From Chitinophaga ginsengisegetis (GTDB lineage Bacteria; Bacteroidota; Bacteroidia; Chitinophagales; Chitinophagaceae), in assembly GCF_900168065.1 (NCBI RefSeq), contig NZ_FUZZ01000003.1, positions 744,001 to 808,000 on the forward strand: a DNA stretch of 64,000 bases. The letters are read 5' to 3'. The position numbers and the translations under genes were made by a program. Below, in pieces: positions 18,499 through 26,669 of this stretch. A model generated the notes under the pieces. It worked only from the letters and a program-made list of their open reading frames with translations. It searched no databases and was not told the DNA's origin. Position 1 is the first letter of the stretch, and each line of letters opens with the position of its first letter.

Positions 18499-18702
18499 TT
18501 AGCCGCCCTGGGTAGCCCGGATAATAGTAATATTATCGGCTGCAGATAGTGGTTGGTTTTCCCAGGAGGTTTTTGGTATCACCTGGTTGTTGACGGCCAC
18601 TGCAATGCCTTTTTGAGCAGAGATCTGAATAAACTGTAAGAGTGCAGCGATGGTAGTTCCCGGCTGCACCGCATAAAGTTTATTGTTTACATGCACTTCC
18701 AT
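18499..18702 (-). CDS. thiS: Sulfur carrier protein ThiS
   Basis: A 67-residue ubiquitin-like protein ending in the required Gly-Gly (RATQGG). It carries sulfur as a C-terminal thiocarboxylate to ThiG. The ITVxVNxQ-like middle (GIAVAVNNQVIPKTSW) and the acidic C-terminal strand are typical. It is the first gene of the operon, directly downstream of the riboswitch. The ThiF-type adenylyltransferase it needs is not encoded in this window. Confidence 0.93.
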   Translation of the reverse strand: MEVHVNNKLYAVQPGTTIAALLQFIQISAQKGIAVAVNNQVIPKTSWENQPLSAADNITIIRATQGG

Positions 18703-18765
18703 GTTAATTGGAATTTAAGTGAAACAATAAACTTTAAGGATGTGGAAAGATGAGAAAGGTTCAGT

Positions 18766-18856
18766 TACTTTTCCCTACGGCAGTATGAACTGCTTCAGGT
18801 ACTGAGGGTATCATCTCAGTTTATCCTTTTTAGTTAATTGGATAAACACCCCTAAA
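18766..18856 (-). promoter_or_regulatory. TPP riboswitch (THI element)
   Basis: Read on the minus strand, the leader of thiS contains the conserved TPP aptamer elements in order: GGGGTG, an elongated P3 stem (TTTATCC/GGATAAA), CTGAGATGATACCC, TACCTGAA, a small hairpin, and CGTAGGGAA. About 65 bases separate the aptamer from the thiS start; no clear terminator stem is seen, so control of translation start is more likely. It would shut the whole thi operon when TPP is plentiful. Confidence 0.95.
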
Positions 18857-18926
18857 GTGTAGATGTAAAAGTAATGGAAATATTTAAAAATTACATTACA
18901 AATGATGAATTGTGTATTTTTAAATT

Positions 18927-19403
18927 ATGGTACGATTCAGTTTAATGTGTTTATTGATACTGGCGGTTGCCTGTAAGGAGAGTAAGAAGGAGGTGGAGAA
19001 GGAAGAATTACAGGATGATAGCAGCCTGGTTAGTATTATCGCAGACAGCAGTAATGCCGGCATTACTGACAGCATTGCTGCTGTTGCGGATACGCTGCAT
19101 ATTGATGCAGCTAAGCTCATAGGAAAGTGGATACAGCCCGTAGCGGGCCTGGACAAGGAAACACAGGGTTTCCAGCTAAGAAAGAACGGAACTGCCAGAT
19201 CCATTAACATGTACACACTGGTATACGAAAAATGGTTGCTGACACATGACACCTTGCTGTTGTGGAATCACTCCGAAGGCGTAAAAGATACCTCCACTAT
19301 TGTGGATACAACAATTATAAAAGAGCTGTCAGATACTTCTCTTGTATTGTTTCCGGTAAAAGCTGCCGAAGGCTACGTGGAAAAATACCATAGAAGCAAT
19401 TAA
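18927..19403 (+). CDS. Lipocalin-like lipoprotein
   Basis: 158 residues with a short signal peptide and lipobox (AVAC, Cys at 16), an acidic Ser-rich linker, and one small barrel domain of the Lipocalin_3 type (about 63-155): LIGKWIQPVAG, GFQLRKNGTARSINM, YEKWLLTHDTLLLW. Such proteins are common, poorly understood outer-membrane or periplasmic lipoproteins in Bacteroidota. It diverges from the thiamin operon, and its stop overlaps the stop of the convergent next gene by 4 bp. Confidence 0.75.
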   Translation: MVRFSLMCLLILAVACKESKKEVEKEELQDDSSLVSIIADSSNAGITDSIAAVADTLHIDAAKLIGKWIQPVAGLDKETQGFQLRKNGTARSINMYTLVYEKWLLTHDTLLLWNHSEGVKDTSTIVDTTIIKELSDTSLVLFPVKAAEGYVEKYHRSN

Positions 19404-19651
19404 TTATATAGCTGCCAGAGTCCTACCAGGCAGGCTACTACCGCCATAAATACGCCGGCAGCAGCGAGCTGCATATCGTCAATATTTTTTCTTCCTATAT
19501 ACAGGGAAACAAGACCTATTACTATGGCTACTGAGCCGGCGGTAACTGCATAGGAAGGTGTGTGGGTACTGAAAGCGAAAGCTGCCGACAGTACACCAAT
19601 GATGAGCGCTGATATACAGGCTGTTTTTGTTAATGCTGTTGAGTGTTGCAT
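19400..19651 (-). CDS. Small membrane protein, three predicted helices
   Basis: 83 residues, almost entirely hydrophobic, with three membrane segments (about 11-27, 34-52 and 60-81) split by a short polar loop GRKNIDDMQ. I recognise no family. It converges on the lipocalin gene with overlapping stop codons. The predicted start has the normal MQHST-polar N-terminus before the first helix. Confidence 0.65.
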   Translation of the reverse strand: MQHSTALTKTACISALIIGVLSAAFAFSTHTPSYAVTAGSVAIVIGLVSLYIGRKNIDDMQLAAAGVFMAVVACLVGLWQLYN

Positions 19652-19704
19652 ATATATTCGAATTTAAAAAACAGGTGAAGGAATAATTATTTGCAAATAG
19701 GTAT

Positions 19705-20538
19705 TTATTTATGTTGACTACTGATTTTTTCCTTCATCACCCTATCGTGTTCCCAGGGCACTTTTAACAGGGATCCTATTTCCTGGTAGCGGGCGTCCTG
19801 GTATTCATCCAGTCCGTATCTGATCGCCAGTGTATCCGGTACTTTTACAAAAGTGCCGAAGAGGCGATCCCATATAGAAAATATATTGGCATAATTAGCG
19901 TCTGTTTCAGGCTGGTAATGACTATGATGCACCTTATGCATATCCGGCGATACAATGACCCAGCTAAGCGCATTATCCAACCATTTGGGCAGATGGATGT
20001 TGGCGTGATTGAACTGCGACATAAAAGCCGATAAGCTCTGGTATAACATGATCATCCAGAAGGGCACTCCGAGAATCATAATAGCAGTAAAGAGGGCTAT
20101 TACTCTCAGCAGGCTTTCGACCGGGTGATGTCTCAGGGCAGTGGTGGCGTCTATCTGTGTATCTATGTGATGAATTTTATGGAATTGCCACATCCAGGCG
20201 GTTTTGTGCTGTACCCAATGTATGAGCCAGGCCCCTATAAAATCCAGCAGTAATAGTGCCAGTATAGTATGGAGCCACAGCGGCAACTGCTTCAGGTACA
20301 GGATGCCGAACTGCTGGGTGCTGGTCCACCGGGAAGCCTTTACAATGAGGAATGCCAGCCCTGTATTTACAATCACCGTGGTTAATGTAAAAAAGAGATT
20401 GGTACCGGCATGCCGGTAACGGTTGCTGCCAAAACGGAACCGGGGCGCCATGCCCTCAATGATCCATAACAGCAATAGTCCGCTGACCAGGATAGCAGTA
20501 CGGTATACTGACGGAATATTTTCAAAAAAACTTACCAT
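19705..20538 (-). CDS. Sterol desaturase / fatty acid hydroxylase family membrane protein
   Basis: 277 residues from the ATG at 20538, with four or more membrane segments and the di-iron histidine clusters of the fatty acid hydroxylase superfamily: HWVQHK, FHKIHH, FNHANIH and MHKVHHSHY. It probably oxidises a lipid acyl chain or a related hydrophobic substrate in the inner membrane; the substrate cannot be read. The open frame reaches 20727, but the first 63 codons are low-complexity for a membrane protein and lack family similarity, so I use the internal ATG. Confidence 0.85.
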   Translation of the reverse strand: MVSFFENIPSVYRTAILVSGLLLLWIIEGMAPRFRFGSNRYRHAGTNLFFTLTTVIVNTGLAFLIVKASRWTSTQQFGILYLKQLPLWLHTILALLLLDFIGAWLIHWVQHKTAWMWQFHKIHHIDTQIDATTALRHHPVESLLRVIALFTAIMILGVPFWMIMLYQSLSAFMSQFNHANIHLPKWLDNALSWVIVSPDMHKVHHSHYQPETDANYANIFSIWDRLFGTFVKVPDTLAIRYGLDEYQDARYQEIGSLLKVPWEHDRVMKEKISSQHK

Positions 20539-20789
20539 ATGATGGTAAAATATATATAACGGTCTCTTATGCTGTGCTGTGTGGTTCTCCTTAACCAGGC
20601 CAACAAAATCTCTGCAGTGGATATGATATGGGGATGTGATCTTAACTGTAATACACAGTAAACATATATGCGTTACTGTTATTACCCTTGCGTTACTGTC
20701 CTGAACCTTCGGGTGTGTTCCAACCACTGATTCCGGATAAAAATTACAACTATTTGGGGAATATAAAAAGGTGTCTTTTGGGCCACAGG

Positions 20790-20826
20790 CAAAGAAAAAA
20801 GCAACCTCTTTGTCAGAGATTGCTTT
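20790..20826 (-). terminator. Rho-independent terminator of dnaN
   Basis: On the minus strand the stem AAGCAATCTCT/AGAGGTTGCTT (one mismatch, 20799-20825) is followed by six U. It lies 60 bases past the dnaN stop. The rest of 20539-20884 shows no gene. Confidence 0.85.
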
Positions 20827-20884
20827 ATGTATAAGTTTTTAGCTATAAGTATTTATCTTTTTAGCATTTAGCTAACAACTGCGG

Positions 20885-22003
20885 TTAGTTGTTCAGCATG
20901 AGCGGCATTACCAGCATGAGGAGGTCTTCATTTTCTTCTTTTTCAGAAGGTCTGAGAATACCTGCTTTGGTGGCAGTAGCGAGGTCGATGGAAATTTCAT
21001 CTCCTTCAGCAGCATTCAGCATTTCAATGAGGAATTTCGCATTAAAAGCAATCTGCATATCATCGCCGGTATACTGGCAGTTCATGCGTTCGTTACCTTC
21101 AAAAGAGAAATCCACATCCTGTGCAGATAACTGGAGTTCGCTGCCGGTGATGCTTAAAGCTACCTGGTTGGTGCTTTTATTGGCGAATACACCTACGCGT
21201 TTTAAGGCGTTCTGGAAATCGCTTTTTACCACGGTGAGGCGGTAAGGATTATCTTTTGGTATTACTACCTTATAGTCAGGGAAACGGGCATCAATAAGGC
21301 GGCAGATCATTTGTGCGCCTTCGTGCTGCACGAAGAAGTGGTTCTGGCTATAAGCTACTTTAATTTCAGTTTCGTTATCAGGCAGGGCTGATTTCAACAG
21401 GTTCAGCGGTTTTTTAGGTACGATGAAGCTGTCTGCCTGCGGGCATTTTACGTCTGTTCTTACATATTTCACCAGTCGATGTGCGTCGGTGGCAACAAAG
21501 GTAAGGCTGTCCGGAGCCAGTTCGAAGAACACGCCTGTCATGGCAGGGCGCAGGTCATCGTTGCTCACGGCGAACAGGGTTTTATTGATGGCGGTAACCA
21601 GGCCGGTAGCAGCCATTGTGAAGGAGGTGGTATCATCTGCAGCCGGTTCTTTCGGGAAGTTTTCCGGGTTTTCCCCCATCACTTTATATTTACCATTGTC
21701 TGAAGTGATTTCCACTGCGTAGGAGTTCAGGTCAATGTGGAAAGTCAGCGGCTGGTCGGGCAGATTTTTGAGGGAATCCATCAGGATCTTCGCCGGGATA
21801 CAGATCCGACCGCTTTCCTTGGCTTCCACCTCCAGCTTCACCCGCATAACAGTTTCCAGGTCAGTTGCAACTACAGTCAGTTCGTTTTTGTCAATCAGGA
21901 ACATAAAATCCTCCAGTATCGGCAATACTGTGTTTGAATTGATAACCCCGCTGATCTGTTGTAATTGTTTTAATAAAGTAGAGGAAGAAACAATAAATTT
22001 CAT
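20885..22003 (-). CDS. dnaN: DNA polymerase III beta subunit (sliding clamp)
   Basis: Forms the ring that tethers DNA polymerase III to DNA. 372 residues, the usual length, with three clamp domains. Visible family features are SGVINSNTVLPILEDF near the N-terminus, TDLETVMRVK, AGRICIPAK-like ESGRICIPAKILMD, TDAHRLVKY, and the C-terminal LLMLVMPLML. There are no dnaA or recF neighbours, so this is not the classical origin arrangement; separated dnaN is frequent in Bacteroidota. It has its own terminator and -7 element. Confidence 0.97.
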   Translation of the reverse strand: MKFIVSSSTLLKQLQQISGVINSNTVLPILEDFMFLIDKNELTVVATDLETVMRVKLEVEAKESGRICIPAKILMDSLKNLPDQPLTFHIDLNSYAVEITSDNGKYKVMGENPENFPKEPAADDTTSFTMAATGLVTAINKTLFAVSNDDLRPAMTGVFFELAPDSLTFVATDAHRLVKYVRTDVKCPQADSFIVPKKPLNLLKSALPDNETEIKVAYSQNHFFVQHEGAQMICRLIDARFPDYKVVIPKDNPYRLTVVKSDFQNALKRVGVFANKSTNQVALSITGSELQLSAQDVDFSFEGNERMNCQYTGDDMQIAFNAKFLIEMLNAAEGDEISIDLATATKAGILRPSEKEENEDLLMLVMPLMLNN

Positions 22004-22109
22004 GGTTTATATAAGTTTGCTTATCATTTTTTGTTGAAGGGTAACCTTAGGGGCATGCTGCCCTGATTTTCTCCCGGCACCTCACATAAAAGGTCAAATG
22101 TACTGTAAA

Positions 22110-22117
22110 CAAAGATA
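22110..22117 (-). promoter_or_regulatory. dnaN promoter, -7 element
   Basis: TATCTTTG on the minus strand is an exact TAnnTTTG match, 107 bases upstream of the dnaN ATG. No clear -33 TTTG is found. Together with the element at 22339 it makes the 22004-22389 gap a divergent promoter region. Confidence 0.5.
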
Positions 22118-22338
22118 GAAAGTTTTGTCGTTCTCCCTAATTTCATCACATCTTATACACTAAGATAACGTGGTTTTACACAACGATTTGCAGTCATTCA
22201 TATATTTCTTTTTAGTATAATACTAAACGGAAAGAATAAAAAAGCCCCTCTTGGTTAGATGAGATGCAATAACAAGTGCTATTTATTAACGGAAGTGAAA
22301 AGAATTTCCCTATTCTTTTAAATTATCTTCAAATCGGT

Positions 22339-22346
22339 TACTTTTG
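22339..22346 (+). promoter_or_regulatory. Aminotransferase promoter, -7 element
   Basis: TACTTTTG matches TAnnTTTG exactly and predicts a start near 22352. This places transcription downstream of the longer open frame's first codon (22276) and supports translation from the ATG at 22390. Confidence 0.55.
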
Positions 22347-22389
22347 CCGCGCTGAAAAATTATTACAAACCAACAAAAAAAAGCAGGTT

Positions 22390-23649
22390 ATGAAACTGTC
22401 TCATTTAGCCGAAACGTTGATTGGATCCGAAATCATTAAGTTAGCAGCTGAAATAAAGGAGAAACAGGCCAAGGGTGAGAAGATATACAACTTCACGATT
22501 GGCGATTTTGACCCGAAGGTATTTCCTATCCCGGTTGAATTTGAACAGGAAATCATAACAGCCTATAAGGAGCACCTGACCAATTATCCTCCTGCCGATG
22601 GTATCGCGGAGTTAAGACAGGCAGTAGGTGGTTTTATAGCTGAGCGTGAGGGGCTCTCCTACGATCCTGCAAAGGAAATCGTTATTTCCTGTGGCGGTCG
22701 TCCTATCATTTATGCTACTTTCAGAACCATTGTTGACCGTGGCGAAAAAATAGTTTACGCCACTCCATCATGGAATAACAACCACTATACCCACTTCCTG
22801 GAAGCGGAACACGTAGTGCTGGAAACCAAACCAGAGAACTTTTTCATGCCTACGGCTGCAGAACTGAAGCCGCTCCTGAAAGGCGCTACCCTCCTGGCCC
22901 TCTGCTCCCCGCAGAACCCAACCGGTACTGCTTTCGGTAAACAACAGCTGGAAGAAATCTGCGACCTGGTACTGGCCGAAAACAAAAGCAGAGGCGCTGA
23001 TGAAAAGCCACTCTATGTGATGTTTGACCAGATGTACTGGGTACTCACCTTTGGTGAAACACACCACCACAACCCGGTTACCCTCCGTCCGGAAATGAAG
23101 GATTATACCATCTTCATCGACGGTATGAGTAAAGCCTTTGCTGCTACCGGCGTTAGAGTTGGCTGGGCGTTAGGACCCGCACATGTTATCGGTAAAATGA
23201 AATCCATCCTTTCCCATGTTGGCGCCTGGAGCCCGATGGCAGAACAAAAAGCTGCTGCCCGCTACCTGGTACAGAAAGAAAATGTGGATAAATACCTGCA
23301 GCACTTTAAAGGTGAAATCGAAGAAAGACTGGTGAAAATCTACGAAGGCTTCGATAAACTGAAAACTGCCGGTCATAAAGTGGAAGCCATTGCTCCGCAG
23401 GCGGCGATCTATCTTACCGTTAAATTTGACCTGGTAGGCAAACAAACGGCAGATGGCACTGCGCTCGCAGATCAGGCCGCTGTAACCTCCTACATTCTTA
23501 ATGAAGCTAAAATAGCCCTGGTGCCGTTCTATGCTTTCGGATCTGCTAAAAACTCTCCATGGTACCGCCTCAGCGTAGGTACTTGCGTGAAAGAAGAGAT
23601 CCCTGCTATGTTTGAGAAGCTGCAGGCTGCGCTCGAAAAACTGAAATAG
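22390..23649 (+). CDS. PLP-dependent class I/II aminotransferase
   Basis: 419 residues of fold-type I aminotransferase. Features: NFTIGDFDPKVFP near the N-terminus, the substrate loop YPPADGIAELRQAV, SCGGRPIIYATF, CSPQNPTGTAF, and the PLP lysine region DGMSKAFAATGVRVGW (SKxxxxxxxR type). It resembles aspartate aminotransferases, but the substrate is not certain. I start it at 22390 because the upstream extension lies partly ahead of the predicted transcription start. A giant palindromic element begins 6 bases after its stop. Confidence 0.88.
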   Translation: MKLSHLAETLIGSEIIKLAAEIKEKQAKGEKIYNFTIGDFDPKVFPIPVEFEQEIITAYKEHLTNYPPADGIAELRQAVGGFIAEREGLSYDPAKEIVISCGGRPIIYATFRTIVDRGEKIVYATPSWNNNHYTHFLEAEHVVLETKPENFFMPTAAELKPLLKGATLLALCSPQNPTGTAFGKQQLEEICDLVLAENKSRGADEKPLYVMFDQMYWVLTFGETHHHNPVTLRPEMKDYTIFIDGMSKAFAATGVRVGWALGPAHVIGKMKSILSHVGAWSPMAEQKAAARYLVQKENVDKYLQHFKGEIEERLVKIYEGFDKLKTAGHKVEAIAPQAAIYLTVKFDLVGKQTADGTALADQAAVTSYILNEAKIALVPFYAFGSAKNSPWYRLSVGTCVKEEIPAMFEKLQAALEKLK

Positions 23650-23655
23650 CGATGT

Positions 23656-23862
23656 GGCGCTGAAATTGTCTTGAGCAGGATTAAACTGATTAGGCTGATT
23701 TGATTACGTTTTGATTTTAATATTTAGGGGAGATAGAAGCGAAAATACCCGCTTCTATCTCCCCTAATCTTTTATAAAATAATCTTTTATAAAATCAAAA
23801 CGTAATCAAATCAGTGAAATCAGCCTAATCAGTTTAATCCTGCTCAAGACAATTTCAGCGCC
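23656..23862. repeat. Long palindromic intergenic element (element 1)
   Basis: A near-perfect inverted repeat of about 81 paired bases around an 8-base loop. Segments pair as 23656-23701 with 23817-23862 (46/46), 23702-23719 with 23790-23807 (18/18), and 23725-23741 with 23750-23766 (17/17). The right arm carries two extra pieces: a perfect 15-bp tandem duplication AATCTTTTATAAAAT (23766-23795) and a 9-base insert (23808-23816). The right end runs into CGCCGAAGGCGAT, also found at the right end of element 2 (near 42000). It holds no gene. Confidence 0.9.
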
Positions 23863-23977
23863 GAAGGCGATCCCCTGCCTGCTCAAATCTCCCTATCCTG
23901 ACTTTCTGACTTTTCTCTTCGAAAAGTTAAATGGATGTTAAAAGGACAACTTCGGTTACTATTTCAGAAAAACTTCC

Positions 23978-23985
23978 TAATTTTG
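23978..23985 (+). promoter_or_regulatory. Efflux operon promoter, -7 element
   Basis: TAATTTTG, an exact TAnnTTTG match, predicts a start near 23990, 25 bases ahead of the ATG at 24015. It would drive the two TetR genes and the efflux genes. No good -33 is visible. Confidence 0.45.
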
Positions 23986-24014
23986 ACCTTGAAACTAAAA
24001 AAGTCAAAAAGTTA

Positions 24015-24620
24015 ATGCACACAGAAGCTAAAGATGAAATGAGGGATAAGATCCTGGAGGCGGCTCTGAAGCGTTTTACTCACTATGGCGCTTCTAAAAC
24101 AACGATGAACGAAATAGCAGATGATCTTCACTGCTCTAAAGCATCGCTGTATTATTATTACCCCGACAAAAAAGCTATGCACGTTGCTGTGCTGGAAAGA
24201 ATTGCGGAAGCCTATTTCCAGCAGATGGAAAAGGAAGCGGTACACGTAAAATCGGCAGCCAAAGCATTATATAATATCATAGATCTCCGGAAAGATTTTA
24301 TCAGCAAATTTTGCCGGCTGGAAATATTTAAGATACTACAAGATAACTCTGCACTCTTTCTCGAAGAAAAGAAGAAGGCAAAACAACGGGAATTCAATAT
24401 CCATACAGCCATCATTAAAGCAGGTATTGCTTCAGGAGAATTTAAAGTAAAAGATCCTGCACAAACCGCAGAACTGCTGGTACTGGCCACTATGGGACTG
24501 CGCTTTTCCGTACCGGATCATATCCGGGAAGATATGGATCTGAATGAAGAAATGATGGACGAGGTGATAGAGAAACAAAAACAACTACTCGAAATTTTCA
24601 TAAACGGAATAAAAGCTTAA
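24015..24620 (+). CDS. TetR family transcriptional regulator 1
   Basis: 201 residues from the ATG at 24015. The N-terminal helix-turn-helix (about 10-56) reads MRDKILEAALKRFTHYGASKTTMNEIADDLHCSK in outline, ending in SLYYYYPDKKAM, the classical TetR pattern. The C-terminal ligand domain is diverged. An open frame extends 28 codons upstream to 23931, but a -7 box lies inside that extension and TetR proteins usually begin about ten residues before helix 1. It is the first gene of the efflux operon, with TetR 2 only 9 bp downstream. Confidence 0.85.
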   Translation: MHTEAKDEMRDKILEAALKRFTHYGASKTTMNEIADDLHCSKASLYYYYPDKKAMHVAVLERIAEAYFQQMEKEAVHVKSAAKALYNIIDLRKDFISKFCRLEIFKILQDNSALFLEEKKKAKQREFNIHTAIIKAGIASGEFKVKDPAQTAELLVLATMGLRFSVPDHIREDMDLNEEMMDEVIEKQKQLLEIFINGIKA

Positions 24621-24629
24621 ACGGAAATC

Positions 24630-25244
24630 ATGGTGGTGAGAGAAAGGATACTGGAAACAGCACTGAAGATGTTCAGAACGTACGGTGTGAAAGGGGTTAC
24701 TATGTTTGATATTGCCCGCGACTGCGGGATCTCCAAAAAAACAGTATACGAGCATTTCGTAGACAAACAGGCGCTGATAGACGAAGGGATGCAGCAACTG
24801 CTGACGAACCATATTAACTACTTCCATGAATGTCTGCAAACCACAGACAACGCCATCGAAGAACTGGTGCGCAACATGAAGTACATCACCAATATGGCTA
24901 AAACCCTGAACCCGGTGATGCTGCATGAAATCCAGAAATACCATCCGGATACCTGGCGCAGCATCGAGAGTTTTAAGTCGGACAGCATGCTCTGTAACAT
25001 CAAGAAGAATTTAAAAAGAGGAATGGCGGAGGGCCTATACCGCCAGAACCTTCATATAGATATTGTAGCACGCATGCGCCAGCTGCAGCTGGAGGCAGCT
25101 TTTGACCCGGAGCAATACCCCGCAGATCAGTTTGAAATGCATGAGGTAATGGAACAGGTAACCGCCCACTTTATATTGGGAATCGCCACCATCCGGGGAC
25201 ATAAACTGGTAAACCAGTACCTGCAAATAAAAGAAGAAGAATAA
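24630..25244 (+). CDS. TetR family transcriptional regulator 2
   Basis: 204 residues. The helix-turn-helix occupies about residues 4-50: RERILETALKMFRTYGVKGVT, then MFDIARDCGISKKTVYEHFVDKQAL. The C-terminal domain is all-helical with a probable ligand pocket. It lies between TetR 1 and the TolC gene (24 bp), so both regulators are co-transcribed with the pump. Paired TetR genes ahead of an RND operon suggest repression by one or both, with a lipophilic or toxic ligand, but nothing in sequence names it. Confidence 0.88.
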   Translation: MVVRERILETALKMFRTYGVKGVTMFDIARDCGISKKTVYEHFVDKQALIDEGMQQLLTNHINYFHECLQTTDNAIEELVRNMKYITNMAKTLNPVMLHEIQKYHPDTWRSIESFKSDSMLCNIKKNLKRGMAEGLYRQNLHIDIVARMRQLQLEAAFDPEQYPADQFEMHEVMEQVTAHFILGIATIRGHKLVNQYLQIKEEE

Positions 25245-25268
25245 AACTACTACGCTAAGATTTATTTT

Positions 25269-26624
25269 ATGAAGCGATTAAAGTTAACGCTTGTCCTCCT
25301 CATGGGGATAGGGGTATATAACGGCTATGCCCAAACGCAGCTGACCTTACAGGAAGCGCTGAAGTTTGCATTGAACAATAATAAACAATTGGCCAAAACC
25401 AAAATGGACGAAGAAATGGGTAAATACAAAACCCAGGAAGTCCGCTCCCAGGCTTTACCACAACTGAATGGTAACGCCTCTTATACAGACAACCTGATGT
25501 TGCAGAAATCGCTCATCCCCGGTGCTGTATTTGGTAAACCGGATAGCTCCATACTGGTGGCTTTTGGGGTGAAGTACAATGCTACTGTAGGCGCAGAACT
25601 GAGCCAGCAGATCTTTAATCAGGCAGTGTTTACCGGGTTGAAAGCCTCCAAGGCCGGCGAACAGTATTACGTGCTGCAAACCCAACAATCCGAGGAGAAT
25701 GTGATCTATAATGTATCACAACTCTATTACCAGTTGCTGGTAACACAGGAGAAAATTATTACCATCAACAGTAATATTGAAAAGCTCACACAGCTGGTAA
25801 GCGCCACTAAATCACAATTCGATAACGGCCTGGCAAAGAAAATTGACCTGGACCGTATCAAAGTGAATCTCATTAACAACATGACGCAACGCACCCAGCT
25901 GCTGAATCAATATGCAACGCAAACCAACAACCTGAAACGGGTAATGGGTATGCCGCTGCAATCTACTTTCCTGTTGCCGCCGGCTTCGCTGAAAGACATT
26001 GAAAACAAAGCTGCAGGCGTGTTACAATATGATGATATCAATCTTGCCAACAGAACGGAATATAAATTACTGAAGAAACAGGAAGAACTACAGTTGTTCC
26101 AGAAGAAAGCTTACCAGGCAGAGAATTATCCGTCACTGTCGTTGTTCGGAAGATATTCTTATAACGGGATGAGCCAGCAATTCGCTTTCTCAAAAGATCC
26201 TTCCAATTCTACCAGCTGGTTTGGTGCAGCAGCTATCGGCTTAACGCTGAAAGTGCCCATCTTCGATGGTTTCGGCCGCCGCTCCAAAGTTAGTCAGGCT
26301 AACGTAACCCTGCGTCAGCTGGGCAAACAACTGGAAGATACAGAACTCACCCTCAACACAGATTACGAAAATGCCAAGCTGATGGTGCGTAGCAACTTAT
26401 CTACCATCACCACGCAAAAGGAAAACATGGACCTCGCCAACGAAGTGTATTATTCCACACAGAATAACTACAAACTCGGCCTGGCTGGCTTAACGGATCT
26501 GCTGAACGCGGAAACCTCCCTGGCAGACGCACAAAACAGTTATAACGAAGCCCTGCTGCAATACAAGCTGGCAGAGCTGGAGATCATAAAAAGTAAAGGA
26601 AGTTTAAAAGACCTCCTAAACTAA
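25269..26624 (+). CDS. TolC-family outer-membrane efflux protein
   Basis: 451 residues, signal peptide cleaved near GYAQ, then two outer-membrane efflux protein repeats with long coiled-coil helices (QLTLQEALKFALNNNKQLAKTK at the start of repeat 1 and TDYENAKLMVRSNLSTI in repeat 2). It forms the trimeric channel for the RND pump encoded next. The C-terminal end shows the usual NYKLGLAGLTDLLNAETSLADAQNSY pattern. It is the third gene of the operon. Confidence 0.93.
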   Translation: MKRLKLTLVLLMGIGVYNGYAQTQLTLQEALKFALNNNKQLAKTKMDEEMGKYKTQEVRSQALPQLNGNASYTDNLMLQKSLIPGAVFGKPDSSILVAFGVKYNATVGAELSQQIFNQAVFTGLKASKAGEQYYVLQTQQSEENVIYNVSQLYYQLLVTQEKIITINSNIEKLTQLVSATKSQFDNGLAKKIDLDRIKVNLINNMTQRTQLLNQYATQTNNLKRVMGMPLQSTFLLPPASLKDIENKAAGVLQYDDINLANRTEYKLLKKQEELQLFQKKAYQAENYPSLSLFGRYSYNGMSQQFAFSKDPSNSTSWFGAAAIGLTLKVPIFDGFGRRSKVSQANVTLRQLGKQLEDTELTLNTDYENAKLMVRSNLSTITTQKENMDLANEVYYSTQNNYKLGLAGLTDLLNAETSLADAQNSYNEALLQYKLAELEIIKSKGSLKDLLN

Positions 26625-26669
26625 ACGTATAAACGAAAATAACGATAGAACACACAAACTATTTTGCAG

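Noticed and set aside
20539..20727. N-terminal 63-codon extension of the fatty acid hydroxylase
   Set aside because: No membrane or family features; the ATG at 20538 begins shortly before the first helix.
23931..24014. N-terminal extension of TetR regulator 1
   Set aside because: Contains the predicted -7 element and would add 28 residues uncharacteristic for TetR proteins.
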